A stretch of DNA of 64,000 nucleotides, taken from Bacillus sp. RO1 (GTDB lineage: Bacteria; Bacillota; Bacilli; Bacillales; Bacillaceae_I). The notes beneath the pieces were generated by a model. It saw nothing but the letters and a program-made list of their open reading frames with translations, searched no databases and had not been told where the DNA came from. The DNA lies in assembly GCF_012524115.1 (NCBI RefSeq), contig NZ_JAAZWB010000092.1, positions 45,629 through 109,628 of the forward strand, read 5' to 3'. Shown piece after piece: positions 1-10,335 of this stretch (position 1 is the first letter of the stretch; every line of letters starts with the position of its first letter). Both the position numbers and the translations under genes were made by a program.

Positions 1-2274
<2,274 letters not shown>

Positions 2275-2317
2275 TTAAATTCCTCCTTGGAAAATATAAG
2301 TATTTGAACGAACTCCC

Positions 2318-2442
2318 GTTGACTTTCGTTCCAGGCGTTCGCTTATCCAGTGGACGGTGCTTGAGCCTCCTCACAACGCTTCAGGGGTCTCAACCAACCG
2401 TTATTCCCCCGCTGGAGTCTCACGCCTTGCACTACAGTCAAC
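2318..2442 (+). repeat. palindromic intergenic repeat, copy 1 (ilvN-ilvC spacer)
   Basis: The ends GTTGACT (2318-2324) and AGTCAAC (2436-2442) are inverted, and the interior contains GCTTGAGCCTCCTC and GGGGTCTCA segments shared with the copy at 6284-6410 on the other strand. Related core sequence occurs at 10118-10248 and 63951-64000. The element lies within the operon and would be transcribed into a long hairpin. Repeats of this look are dispersed in many Bacillus genomes; no protein is encoded. Confidence 0.8.
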
Positions 2443-2475
2443 AGGTCATACCACTCTAACTTTAAGAATATTCCG

Positions 2476-2733
2476 TTAATTTGTTAGAGCAATTTGCTCG
2501 GATATATCGGTGATTTGGATGACGTCAATTTGTTTGTCTAGTTGGAGCTTTATTTTCTCCACTTCTTGTTCCTCGACCACGTTAACAACGATGGTCATGA
2601 GTGAAATCGAGGATTCATTGACAGGTGCTACTGCCAGGCTTTCAATGTTCAATCCCTTTCTCAAAAAAAGATTGGTCAATCGATTCAAAACTCCAAGTTG
2701 GTTGTTTACTAGGAGCGACAATGTACGCTTCAT
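2476..2733 (-). CDS. ilvN: acetolactate synthase small (regulatory) subunit
   Basis: ACT-domain regulatory subunit that binds valine and stimulates the catalytic subunit IlvB. The 85-residue product starts [19 protein letters not shown] and has one ACT domain (NxxGVLxRxxxLFxxRGxNIxSL pattern with K for R, then the [10 protein letters not shown] segment). It is a short form, lacking the C-terminal half of the E. coli IlvH type. The start is the ATG at 2731-2733, which overlaps the ilvB stop as ATGA; longer readings of the frame run inside ilvB and lack a ribosome-binding site. The gene is also called ilvH in Bacillus. Confidence 0.93.
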   Translation of the reverse strand: MKRTLSLLVNNQLGVLNRLTNLFLRKGLNIESLAVAPVNESSISLMTIVVNVVEEQEVEKIKLQLDKQIDVIQITDISEQIALTN

Positions 2734-4445
2734 GGCTTCACACCTTCCATTTGTTGAATTCCTTTTCCAGGAGCTATCATCGGATACACATTTTCCATTG
2801 GAGTCACCCGACAATCTAATAGATAGGGCTCATCTGTAACAAGTGCTTCAGTGAATGCTGCTTTGAATTCTTCTTCATTTTGGACTACTGCCGCCTTGAT
2901 TCCAAAAGCATCGGACAATTTTACATAATCAGGTTGGTTCGGGAGTAAGGATTCTGAGTATCTCTCTTTATAAAAGAGTTGCTGCCATTGTCGTACCATT
3001 CCCATAGATTGATTGTTTACGAGTACTACTTTTACCGGAAGTTTGTATTCTTTTAGGACAGCCAGCTCCTGCAGTGTCATTTGGAACCCAGCATCACCAA
3101 GGACTGCTACAACTGTAGTTGGCCGTTCCGCCACCTGCGCGCCGATTGCTGCCGGTAATCCGAAGCCCATGGTTCCGAGTCCTCCTGAGGTAACCCAGCG
3201 ATCCGGTTTTTCAAATCCATGAAATTGCGCTGCCCACATTTGATGCTGCCCAACGTCTGTTGTGACAATCGCTTCTCCTTTTGTAAGTTCATGAACAAGT
3301 TCTACAAGCTTTTGAGGCTTGAATGTTTCTCCATCTTCTACATACCATAGTGGATAATCTTCTTTAGATTGCAAGAGTTGCTCCAGCCAACTACTTGTAT
3401 CCGCCGTTTCTGTTATTTCCTTTATTAGTAATTGAAGTGACTTTGCTGCATCCCCGATAACAGGATAATCAGTCGGGACATTTTTGCCGATTTCGGATGG
3501 ATCAATATCAAAATGAACCACTTTTGCAAACTTAGCGAACTCTTGCAAGTTACCTGTTAGTCTGTCATCGAACCTTGCTCCGATATTGATTATAAAATCC
3601 GCTTCATACAAGGCCATATTTGCCGTATACGTTCCGTGCATGCCAGCCATCCCAAGAAAAAGTGGATGGTCTGCCGGAAAGCCTCCAAGTCCAAGTAATG
3701 TATTAACTACAGGGATTGTCGTTTTAGCAACCAGTTCCTTCAATTCATTCGTTGCTTTACTGTGGAGAACGCCTGCGCCAGCTAGAATGATGGGCTTTTC
3801 CGCTTTCTTCAAAGCCTGTGCTACTTTTTTAATCGCCTGCGGATCCGGCTCTGTTTGGAGCTTATAACCGGGAAGGTGCACTTCTTTTGAATAGTCGTAA
3901 ATACCTGAAGCGGCAGTGATGTCTTTTGGAATATCGATCAATACCGGTCCTGGTCGTCCAGTGGATGCAATGTGGAACGCTTCTTTAAAAATTCTTGGGA
4001 GGTCTTGGACATCCTGGACCTGAAAATTATGTTTGGTAATTGGCATCGAAATTCCTAAAATCGGTGCTTCTTGAAAGGCGTCTGACCCAAGGACCTGTGA
4101 ATTAACCTGACCTGTAATCACGACTAGTGGCAGGGAATCTATCATGGCATCCGCAAGGCCAGTGACGATGTTGGTGGCACCGGGACCGGAAGTGGCAATG
4201 ACCACTCCAGGTTTTCCAGAAACCCTTGCATACCCTTCTGCTGCATGGATCGCTCCTTGTTCATGTCGGGTTAAAAGATGCGGGATACCACCGTCATATA
4301 ATGCGTCATAAATGTTTAGTACAGCGCCACCGGGATAGCCGAATATTACCTCGACTTTTTCTTCTTTTAATGCCTCGACAATCATACGTGAACCTGTCAG
4401 CAGCTTTTTTGCCACCTTTGTTCCGCTCTTTTCAACTGTACTCAT
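2730..4445 (-). CDS. ilvB: acetolactate synthase large subunit
   Basis: ThDP- and FAD-dependent synthesis of acetolactate from two pyruvates, or acetohydroxybutyrate from pyruvate and 2-oxobutyrate. The 571-residue protein has the N-terminal pyrimidine-binding domain with the catalytic glutamate in RHEQGA (Glu62), the central FAD-binding domain, and the C-terminal ThDP diphosphate-binding segment beginning GDAGFQM and ending [15 protein letters not shown] precedes the ATG. It follows ilvD after 27 bases and overlaps ilvN by four bases, ensuring coupled synthesis of the two subunits. The length and motifs fit the biosynthetic (anabolic) class rather than the catabolic AlsS class. Confidence 0.96.
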   Translation of the reverse strand: MSTVEKSGTKVAKKLLTGSRMIVEALKEEKVEVIFGYPGGAVLNIYDALYDGGIPHLLTRHEQGAIHAAEGYARVSGKPGVVIATSGPGATNIVTGLADAMIDSLPLVVITGQVNSQVLGSDAFQEAPILGISMPITKHNFQVQDVQDLPRIFKEAFHIASTGRPGPVLIDIPKDITAASGIYDYSKEVHLPGYKLQTEPDPQAIKKVAQALKKAEKPIILAGAGVLHSKATNELKELVAKTTIPVVNTLLGLGGFPADHPLFLGMAGMHGTYTANMALYEADFIINIGARFDDRLTGNLQEFAKFAKVVHFDIDPSEIGKNVPTDYPVIGDAAKSLQLLIKEITETADTSSWLEQLLQSKEDYPLWYVEDGETFKPQKLVELVHELTKGEAIVTTDVGQHQMWAAQFHGFEKPDRWVTSGGLGTMGFGLPAAIGAQVAERPTTVVAVLGDAGFQMTLQELAVLKEYKLPVKVVLVNNQSMGMVRQWQQLFYKERYSESLLPNQPDYVKLSDAFGIKAAVVQNEEEFKAAFTEALVTDEPYLLDCRVTPMENVYPMIAPGKGIQQMEGVKP

Positions 4446-4472
4446 TCGTTCTCCACCTCCTTGTGTTCGGTG

Positions 4473-6140
4473 CTATACTTTTAGGATTCCTCCAGTATTA
4501 GCTGACGTTACAAGTGCTGCATATCTTGCAAGGTAACCACTTTTCACTTTTGATTCTGGTCGTTGCCAGTTCTTTTTTCTCGCTTCTAATTCTTCCGTCT
4601 CAACCAATAAATGTATGGTTCGTTTTGGTAAGTCTATCTGAATGATATCGCCATTTTCCACAAATGCGATTGGACCGCCTTCTGCGGCTTCAGGAGAGAT
4701 ATGTCCAATAGAGATACCCCTTGAGGCACCAGAGAACCTGCCATCTGTAATGAGGGCTACTTTAGTGGATAATCCTCTCCCAGCAATAGAGGAAGTTGGT
4801 GCAAGCATCTCAGGCATTCCTGGTCCGCCTTTTGGCCCTTCATACCTGATGACTACTACATGCCCTTCTCGGACTTGACCACTATTAATTCCTTCCTGGG
4901 CCTCATCTTGTGATTCAAAAATGATGGCCTCTCCTGTAAACGTTTTGATAGATGGATCTACTGCTCCAACCTTTATTACACTTCCATTTGGTGCAAGGTT
5001 TCCGAATAGAATACTTAACCCACCGACAGGACTATATGGATTATCTTTTTTCCTGATGACCTGGTCATTTAAGATCTGTGCATGATCTACCACTTCTTGA
5101 ATGGATTGACCGGAGATGGTGAGACGATCAGGATGGATGGCACCTTCAATTTGGCAAAGTTCCTTGATGATGGCACTTACGCCACCTGCCTCATGGACAT
5201 CCTGCATAGAGTAATCTGATGCCGGACTTACTTTGCATAGATAAGGGATCCTTTCTGCGATTTTATTAATGTCTTCTAATTTGTACTCGATTCCAGCTTC
5301 ATGTGCGATGGCAAGGGTATGTAGAACGGTATTGGTCGATCCGCCCATTGCCATGTCGAGTGCAAAAGCGTCGTCGATTGCTTCTTTAGTGATGATATCT
5401 CTAGGTCTTACATCTTCTTCGATTTGTCTCATAAGATGTTTTGCAGCATCTTTGATCAGTTGGTGGCGCTCATTGGAGGTTGCCACCATGGTACCGTTAC
5501 CAGGGAGTGCCACTCCTAGCATTTCCATTAACGTATTCATGGAGTTTGCAGTAAACATTCCGGAGCAAGAGCCGCATGTTGGACAAGCACTCGATTCAAT
5601 TTCGAGTAGTTCTTCACGGGACATTTTTCCGGAAAGGACACTTCCAACTCCTTCAAAAACGGATACAAGTGATAGTGGCCTGCCATCTTTTGTTCTACCG
5701 GCTTCCATTGGTCCACCGGATACAAATACTGCAGGGACATTGGTTCTGGCCGCTGCCATCAGCATGCCTGGTGTGATCTTGTCACAGTTCGGGATGTAAA
5801 ACACGCCGTCAAACCAGTGGGCGTTGATGACAGTTTCTGCTGAGTCTGCAATCAGCTCCCGACTTGGTAGCGAATAACGCATTCCGATATGTCCCATCGC
5901 AATTCCGTCATCCACCCCGATTGTATTAAACTCGAAAGGAACGCCACCAGCTTCCCTGATTGCTTCCTTTACCACTTCTGCAAATTTATTTAAATGCATA
6001 TGCCCCGGAATAATATCCACATAAGAGTTACAGACGCCGATGAACGGCTTATCCATATCCTCCGGCTTTACCCCAGCAGCATGCAACAAACTTCTATGTG
6101 GTGCTCTGTCAATTCCCCTCTTGATCGTATTACTTCTCAT
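4473..6140 (-). CDS. ilvD: dihydroxy-acid dehydratase
   Basis: Fe-S enzyme that dehydrates the 2,3-dihydroxy acids to 2-oxoisovalerate and 2-oxo-3-methylvalerate. The conserved cysteine motifs NCDKITPG and [11 protein letters not shown] are present, as is the N-terminal [11 protein letters not shown] signature; the 555-residue length is normal. The frame could open with GTG at 6152, but AAAGGAG then touches the start, so the ATG at 6138-6140 (MRSNTIKRG) is preferred. The upstream spacer to ilvE (290 bases) holds a palindromic repeat and a direct repeat of CTTTAACGTA at 6208-6217 and 6243-6252, but no clear promoter or terminator. Confidence 0.95.
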   Translation of the reverse strand: MRSNTIKRGIDRAPHRSLLHAAGVKPEDMDKPFIGVCNSYVDIIPGHMHLNKFAEVVKEAIREAGGVPFEFNTIGVDDGIAMGHIGMRYSLPSRELIADSAETVINAHWFDGVFYIPNCDKITPGMLMAAARTNVPAVFVSGGPMEAGRTKDGRPLSLVSVFEGVGSVLSGKMSREELLEIESSACPTCGSCSGMFTANSMNTLMEMLGVALPGNGTMVATSNERHQLIKDAAKHLMRQIEEDVRPRDIITKEAIDDAFALDMAMGGSTNTVLHTLAIAHEAGIEYKLEDINKIAERIPYLCKVSPASDYSMQDVHEAGGVSAIIKELCQIEGAIHPDRLTISGQSIQEVVDHAQILNDQVIRKKDNPYSPVGGLSILFGNLAPNGSVIKVGAVDPSIKTFTGEAIIFESQDEAQEGINSGQVREGHVVVIRYEGPKGGPGMPEMLAPTSSIAGRGLSTKVALITDGRFSGASRGISIGHISPEAAEGGPIAFVENGDIIQIDLPKRTIHLLVETEELEARKKNWQRPESKVKSGYLARYAALVTSANTGGILKV

Positions 6141-6283
6141 CGATTGCTTCACTCCTTTAGAAGGGACCTTGACGATTTACTAGTGATGACAGGTCCCCTT
6201 TTTAATGCTTTAACGTAGTGAGGGTGAGACCCCTCTTTGATACTTTAACGTATTGATAATAAACAATTTTTCTCCTGTTTCTC

Positions 6284-6410
6284 CAGTTGCCTGTAGTGCA
6301 AGGTATGAGACTCCGGCGGGAGGTAGCGGTAGACTTGAGACCCCGCAACGAAGTGAGGAGGCTCAAGTACCGCCCCGCGGAAAGCGAATACCTGGAACGG
6401 AAGGTAACTG
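6284..6410 (-). repeat. palindromic intergenic repeat, copy 2 (ilvE-ilvD spacer)
   Basis: Ends CAGTTGCC (6284-6291) and GGTAACTG (6403-6410) are inverted with one wobble position. The interior has GAGACTCCGGCGGGAGGTAG, TTGAGACCCCGC and GAGGAGGCTCAAG, the reverse complement of segments in the copy at 2318-2442. It is therefore the same family in the opposite orientation and inside the same operon. It is non-coding: the frames across it are not preceded by ribosome-binding sites. Confidence 0.8.
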
Positions 6411-6430
6411 ATGTTAACAAGTTTTCTTTA

Positions 6431-7375
6431 TTAATGATTCAACGCTTCACCCAACAGCACTCCGCCGTTGATTTCCCAGCCTACTTGAGTTTCTTCTGGG
6501 TAGACTTTGTGGCCGTCTTCTACAACTAACTGGCGGAAGCGGTTTAGAATTTTGTGGGTTTCTTTACCTGGTTTTCCGTCTGCGATTTTCCTTGCATCAA
6601 GACTGATAACCGGGATTACCTCTGCTGCAGTTCCTGTTAAGAACACTTCGTCAGCTACGTACACATCATGCCTTGTAAACGGTTCTTCTCGGACATCATA
6701 TCCCATTTCATTAGCGAGATCGATGATGGCATTTCGCGTGATACCTTCCAGTGCTCCAACATAACTTGGCGGAGTTAATAGTTTGTTGCCCTTTAGGATA
6801 AAGATGTTCTGTCCAGATCCTTCTGCAACATACCCTTCTGTGTTAAGCGTAAGGGCTTCATTGGCACCAGCCATATTTGCCTCAGCTTTTACCATGATGT
6901 TATTCAAGTAGTTAAGTGATTTTACTTTAGGACTTAAGATATCCGGACGGTTTCTTCTAGTAGGAACGGTTACCATCGTAATGCCTACGTCATAGAGTTC
7001 TTTAGGGAATAATGCCAGTTGCTCAGCAATGACAATCAGGTTTGGAGTTTTGCATTTTGTGGGATCTAAACCGAGATCGCCGACTCCTCTTGATAGGACC
7101 AGTCGAATATAGGCCGTATCATGCAATTTGTTCTTTCTGAGAGTCTCAACGATAATATCCTCAAGTTCAGACATGGTATAGGGGACGTCCAATAGTACAG
7201 ACCTTGCAGAATCATATAATCTTTCAAGATGTTCGCGAAGACGGAATACATTTCCGTTGTACATTCGGATTCCTTCAAAAACGCCATCGCCATATAGGAA
7301 TCCGTGATCATATACAGATACAACTGCCTTCTCTTTTTCTACTAGCTGCCCATTCATATAGATGTATCTACACAT
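6431..7375 (-). CDS. ilvE: branched-chain amino-acid aminotransferase
   Basis: PLP-dependent class IV aminotransferase, last step of valine, leucine and isoleucine synthesis with glutamate as amino donor. The 314-residue protein has the DHGFLYGDGVFEGIR signature near residues 23-37, the PLP lysine in KSLNYLNN, and the C-terminal TGTAAEVIPV phosphate-binding loop. AGAGGAG precedes the ATG. It is the first gene of the leftward ilvE-D-B-N-C-leuA operon, unlike B. subtilis where ilvB leads. Its long leader contains a ykkC-class aptamer (see 7474-7651) and promoter-proximal CcpA and CodY-like sites. Confidence 0.95.
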   Translation of the reverse strand: MCRYIYMNGQLVEKEKAVVSVYDHGFLYGDGVFEGIRMYNGNVFRLREHLERLYDSARSVLLDVPYTMSELEDIIVETLRKNKLHDTAYIRLVLSRGVGDLGLDPTKCKTPNLIVIAEQLALFPKELYDVGITMVTVPTRRNRPDILSPKVKSLNYLNNIMVKAEANMAGANEALTLNTEGYVAEGSGQNIFILKGNKLLTPPSYVGALEGITRNAIIDLANEMGYDVREEPFTRHDVYVADEVFLTGTAAEVIPVISLDARKIADGKPGKETHKILNRFRQLVVEDGHKVYPEETQVGWEINGGVLLGEALNH

Positions 7376-7473
7376 AACTAATCTCCTCTTTCCACTTTTT
7401 ATTGTTTGAATATTCTGACATATAACAGTTTAAAAGTTGCCCCTTGGTCAGGTTGAATAAACGTTAAACGTTC

Positions 7474-7651
7474 ATCAGAACCTATCCGTAGAGGCTTTTT
7501 TCCTCGCGGTGTACACCATCTGTCAAGATCGTGCTGGTATCGCTCGGACCAGACATGATTGGAAAATTCGGCTGATATTGCAAAGATTATTCTTTCTTGC
7601 ACTACCACTTTACTTTCCTGAAATCACCGGAACCCTAGACACCCTTCTGAT
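7474..7651 (-). ncRNA. ykkC-family riboswitch, probably the ppGpp class
   Basis: On the minus strand the leader carries, in order, CTAGGGTTCCGG, CTGGTCCGAGCGATACCAGC and CCGCGAGGAAAAAAGCCTCT followed by ACGG. These are the conserved blocks of the ykkC aptamer fold. The P1 helix is closed by ATCAGAA (7645-7651) and TTCTGAT (7474-7480). The ykkC family has guanidine, ppGpp and PRPP subclasses; published ppGpp members precede branched-chain amino-acid genes including ilvE (established knowledge), which is the gene here. Subclass is inferred from context only. A second TCAGAA copy (minus strand, 7413-7418) could compete for the P1 strand, and CCTCT in the aptamer could pair with the AGAGG ribosome-binding site, but no U-rich terminator was found. 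Confidence 0.75.
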
Positions 7652-7697
7652 AAGGGAAATGTTATTTCTTTTATCAATGTTTCTTTGAGTTGATGTT

Positions 7698-7726
7698 ATT
7701 TTAATACCGTCGATACAGGCAGTCAA
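7698..7726 (-). promoter_or_regulatory. sigma-A promoter of the ilvE operon
   Basis: TTGACT (7721-7726) and TAAAAT (7698-7703) on the minus strand are separated by 17 bases. Transcription would begin about 45 bases upstream of the ykkC aptamer and 310 bases before ilvE. It is the only good promoter between ilvA and ilvE. Confidence 0.75.
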
Positions 7727-7730
7727 CACC

Positions 7731-7745
7731 TAATTTCAGATAATT
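7731..7745 (-). promoter_or_regulatory. CodY-like box at the ilvE promoter
   Basis: AATTATCTGAAATTA matches the CodY consensus AATTTTCWGAAAATT at 12 of 15 positions and abuts the -35 element. CodY is the GTP/BCAA-sensing repressor of the B. subtilis ilv-leu operon. Position and match suggest repression; three mismatches in AT-rich DNA leave doubt. Confidence 0.45.
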
Positions 7746-7763
7746 CAAATTTTACAGACAATA

Positions 7764-7777
7764 TAAAAACGCTTTCA
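7764..7777 (-). promoter_or_regulatory. cre-like CcpA site (promoter-proximal)
   Basis: TGAAAGCGTTTTTA resembles the cre consensus TGWAARCGYTWWCW with one mismatch. It lies about 40 bases upstream of the -35 element. CcpA activates the B. subtilis ilv-leu operon from an upstream cre, so an activating role is plausible. Confidence 0.45.
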
Positions 7778-7795
7778 TTTTTGTCCTATAAACAA

Positions 7796-7809
7796 AGAAA
7801 ACGCTTACA
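7796..7809 (-). promoter_or_regulatory. cre-like CcpA site (distal)
   Basis: TGTAAGCGTTTTCT matches the cre consensus TGWAARCGYTWWCW at all positions. It sits about 70 bases upstream of the -35 element, an activating position, and about 32 bases from the second cre-like site, roughly three helical turns. Confidence 0.6.
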
Positions 7810-7860
7810 AATGTTTGTTAAATTTTTTTACATACCCTTCTTTTTTTCTCTCAAAACATA

Positions 7861-7893
7861 AAAAAAGAACGAGTTACCCCGCTCTTTTCTAAG
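7861..7893 (-). terminator. terminator of ilvA
   Basis: AAAGAGCG and CGTTCTTT form a stem (one G-U pair) with a GGGTAACT loop, followed by TTTTTTA on the minus strand just after the ilvA stop. It insulates ilvA from the ilvE operon. Confidence 0.75.
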
Positions 7894-7904
7894 ACAATCT
7901 AACA

Positions 7905-9167
7905 TTATATCAATAAATTAAATAACTGTTTGTCTTTATTTATTTCGATATAGGTAAATCCTTTCTTTTCCATACGGTCAATAATAGCAAAATAATCGTC
8001 TGGCTTGCGAAGTTCGACGCCGACCAACACCGGACCCTTGTCTCGGTTATTTTTCTTTGTGTACTCAAATCGTGTAATATCGTCTGTGTCTCCCAAAACA
8101 TCCTCCATAAATTCGCGCAATGCTCCTGCACGCTGAGGGAAGTTGACAATAAAATAGTGCTTAAGCCCTTCATAGATCAAGGACCTTTCTTTCATTTCTT
8201 GCATCCGGTCTAAATCATTGTTGCCTCCGCTCACAATACAGACTACCGTCTTACCGGCGATCTCATCCTTATAAAAATCTAGTGCAGCAATAGACAAAGC
8301 TCCTGCCGGCTCGGCAATAATGGCATTCTCGTTATACAAATTTAGGATAGTAGTACAGACCTTCCCTTCTGGTACCAACACCACATCATCTACGAGGTCT
8401 TTGGTCATTTCAAACGGCAGCTCTCCTACCTGTTTCACAGCCGCTCCATCTACAAAGCTATCAATCTCATTTAATCTTACCACTTTATTCTGAGCCAATG
8501 ATTGCTTCATACCTGGAGCACCGAACGGTTCCACACCAATCAATTTTGTATCGGGACGCTTTTCTTTCAGATAGGATCCCACACCTGAGATCAGTCCCCC
8601 ACCGCCTATACTCATAAACACATGAGAACACTCTTCCTGCAATTGCTCAGAAATTTCCATGCCCACTGTTGCCTGTCCGGTGATGGTTAACCTGTCGTCA
8701 AATGGGTGGATAAATTTCATCTCTTCCATTTCACATACTCTCATCGCTTGCTGATAGGAATCGTCGTATGTGTCGCCCGTAAGAACAACTTCTGTAAATT
8801 CGCCCCCAAAAAACTCTACTCGTGACACTTTTTGTCTTGGTGTAGTAGTTGGCATAAAAATCTTGCCTTTTATTCCGAGCTTTTTGCAAGCATAGGCAAC
8901 TCCTTGTGCATGGTTACCTGCACTCGCACACACGACCCCTTTTTCTCGTTGTTCCTCTGTTAAACTATGAACCGAATAGTAAGCTCCTCTAATCTTAAAG
9001 GATCTTACCACCTGTTGATCTTCCCGTTTCAGATAGACTTTACAGTTATATCGTTCTGAGAGGATAGTATCCAACTGTAGCGGGGTTCTGACAACCACAT
9101 CCTTCAGTACCTCATAAGCACGCTCCACTTCTTCTGATGTCACTCTTGTCTGTAATGCTTTTGCCAA
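7905..9167 (-). CDS. ilvA: threonine ammonia-lyase (threonine deaminase), biosynthetic
   Basis: PLP enzyme converting threonine to 2-oxobutyrate, the entry to isoleucine. The 420-residue protein has the PLP lysine in SFKIRGA (residues 56-62, Lys58), the phosphate-binding glycine loop SIGGGGLISG, and a single C-terminal ACT-like regulatory domain from about residue 335, as in the Bacillus form (E. coli has two). GGAGCGG lies six bases before the ATG. It is a separate transcription unit directly upstream of the ilvE operon, with its own terminator. Catabolic TdcB-type enzymes lack the ACT-like domain, so a biosynthetic role is favoured. Confidence 0.95.
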   Translation of the reverse strand: MAKALQTRVTSEEVERAYEVLKDVVVRTPLQLDTILSERYNCKVYLKREDQQVVRSFKIRGAYYSVHSLTEEQREKGVVCASAGNHAQGVAYACKKLGIKGKIFMPTTTPRQKVSRVEFFGGEFTEVVLTGDTYDDSYQQAMRVCEMEEMKFIHPFDDRLTITGQATVGMEISEQLQEECSHVFMSIGGGGLISGVGSYLKEKRPDTKLIGVEPFGAPGMKQSLAQNKVVRLNEIDSFVDGAAVKQVGELPFEMTKDLVDDVVLVPEGKVCTTILNLYNENAIIAEPAGALSIAALDFYKDEIAGKTVVCIVSGGNNDLDRMQEMKERSLIYEGLKHYFIVNFPQRAGALREFMEDVLGDTDDITRFEYTKKNNRDKGPVLVGVELRKPDDYFAIIDRMEKKGFTYIEINKDKQLFNLLI

Positions 9168-9211
9168 TCTTACCGCTCCTTTCTTTTAACGAAAAATGAA
9201 TATTGTGAATT

Positions 9212-9241
9212 ATTGTACAACAAGTTGTTTTAAAAAGTCAC
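9212..9241 (-). promoter_or_regulatory. candidate promoter of ilvA
   Basis: GTGACT (9236-9241) and TACAAT (9212-9217) with an 18-base spacer, minus strand, about 45 bases before the ilvA start. The -35 box is imperfect. Confidence 0.4.
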
Positions 9242-9261
9242 GATGAATTTTCCGCTCGTAC

Positions 9262-9305
9262 ATAAATAAAAAGCATTCGACATCTTTACCTCGTTGTCGA
9301 ATGCT
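9262..9305 (-). terminator. terminator of the fhuF-like gene
   Basis: Perfect 11-bp stem AGCATTCGACA / TGTCGAATGCT followed on the minus strand by TTTTTATTT. The 5' arm lies inside the last codons of the reductase gene. Confidence 0.85.
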
Positions 9306-10080
9306 CTGCTAACACTTTATCAAATTTCTCTTGTCGCTCGGATTTTTTCATTCTCGGACAGGTATAACATAAGTGCCCTCCCTCTGTTTGATAAGCAAGA
9401 CAACAAGAAGGTTTCAAAGGCATCGGATCATTTAAATCCCAAGGATTATCAATAAATATTAGTTTTTTTGCATAGGGATGTTTTGCCGTATTCATTCCCA
9501 TGCAAGATAAAGGATTTCCACCCTTAAACTTTTCCACGTTTTTTTCATATTGTAACTTATATTTTTCAGGAAGACTAGAATGCTTCATCCGGTCTGAAAT
9601 CCAATAAAGACTATGAGTTGCCTGGTACCACATATGTAAAAGATGGTTGCTATCTGACTTAGAGTGCATTTGCTTATATACGGGATTCATAATATCTTTA
9701 TAAAATTCTTCTACCCACTCTCTGTCCCCTTTTTCATCTATATCTTCCGAATGAACGACAAATGAAATCAGTATCGTTCCACGTTGATTTTTATATAATT
9801 GCAGTTTAATATTTTCTGGGGTGACCTTCCATCCATCCGAAGATAAGAAATGCATAGACCCACATAAATATCCAAACCAGCCTGCAAGATACATGACAGT
9901 AACGTCCTTTGTCGTTGCTTTAATTCCCTCACCGTAAATGTCCAATAATTTTTGTAGAATTTCTGGATCGCCCAACTCACTTATCCGACATTCCCAGACA
10001 ACATCCACTTTTTCTTGGTTCGACATATAAAAGAAACATGTCATCTGGTCCCAAGTCCACCATTGTTTTTTAAGCTCCAT
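9286..10080 (-). CDS. FhuF-like ferric-siderophore reductase
   Basis: Probable cytosolic [2Fe-2S] reductase that releases iron from imported siderophores. The C-terminus has the FhuF cluster motif CC-x10-C-x2-C (CCLAYQTEGGHLCYTC, near residue 235 of this 264-residue form), the diagnostic FhuF_C pattern. The start is placed at the ATG at 10078-10080 (MELKKQWW) because AAGGAGGG lies just upstream; a longer frame up to 10134 runs into a repeat element. It sits downstream of a Fur-controlled siderophore-binding lipoprotein, which fits its role, but a terminator and a MITE-like repeat now separate the two, and no Fur box was seen directly upstream. The substrate is unknown. Confidence 0.85.
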   Translation of the reverse strand: MELKKQWWTWDQMTCFFYMSNQEKVDVVWECRISELGDPEILQKLLDIYGEGIKATTKDVTVMYLAGWFGYLCGSMHFLSSDGWKVTPENIKLQLYKNQRGTILISFVVHSEDIDEKGDREWVEEFYKDIMNPVYKQMHSKSDSNHLLHMWYQATHSLYWISDRMKHSSLPEKYKLQYEKNVEKFKGGNPLSCMGMNTAKHPYAKKLIFIDNPWDLNDPMPLKPSCCLAYQTEGGHLCYTCPRMKKSERQEKFDKVLAEHSTTR

Positions 10081-10101
10081 CCTCTCCCTCCTTTTATAAA
10101 A

Positions 10102-10288
10102 GGCTCTGTTAAACACCGCTGTTGATTTCCGCACTAGGCTTCGCTTTCCTAGGGGCGTTTGGGGAGCCCTCTTCGGAAAAACGCCTGCGGGGTCTCCCCT
10201 AAACGCTATCTCCCTAAGGAGTCTTCGCCTATTGCTCCAATCAACAGCTAGGTTGCTGAAAAAATCAACAGTATGCTTTAACAGAGCC
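10102..10288. mobile_element. MITE-like element with 12-bp terminal inverted repeats (palindromic repeat, copy 3)
   Basis: GGCTCTGTTAAA (10102-10113) and TTTAACAGAGCC (10277-10288) are perfect inverted ends. A second, inner inverted repeat, GCTGTTGATT (10118-10127) and AATCAACAGC (10239-10248), frames the core shared with the other palindromic repeats: CTTCGCTTTCCTAGGGGCG, GGGGTCTC and GGAGTCTTCGCC. It has no coding capacity, so any movement would need a transposase in trans. No convincing target duplication was seen. Confidence 0.65.
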
Positions 10289-10292
10289 GTAT

Positions 10293-10324
10293 TAAAAGAA
10301 GGCTGACAGCATATGTCAACCTTC
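10293..10324 (-). terminator. terminator of the siderophore-binding lipoprotein gene
   Basis: GAAGGTTGACA / TGTCAGCCTTC stem (G-U tolerated) with a five-base loop, followed by TTTTAAT on the minus strand, just past the stop codon. Confidence 0.8.
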
Positions 10325-10335
10325 CCTATTCTTAC

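Noticed and set aside
7490..7530. T-box-like sequence (GGTG...ACACCGCG) before ilvE
   Set aside because: The flanking CTAGGGTTCCGG and CTGGTCCGAG blocks and the closing P1 helix identify it as the ykkC 3' element; no specifier stem was found.
7399..7608. A 69-codon frame in the ilvE leader
   Set aside because: It lies within the ykkC-class aptamer and has no good ribosome-binding site; the RNA structure explains the conservation.
10081..10134. N-terminal extension of the FhuF-like protein
   Set aside because: It runs into the MITE-like element and lacks a ribosome-binding site; AAGGAGGG fits the ATG at 10080.
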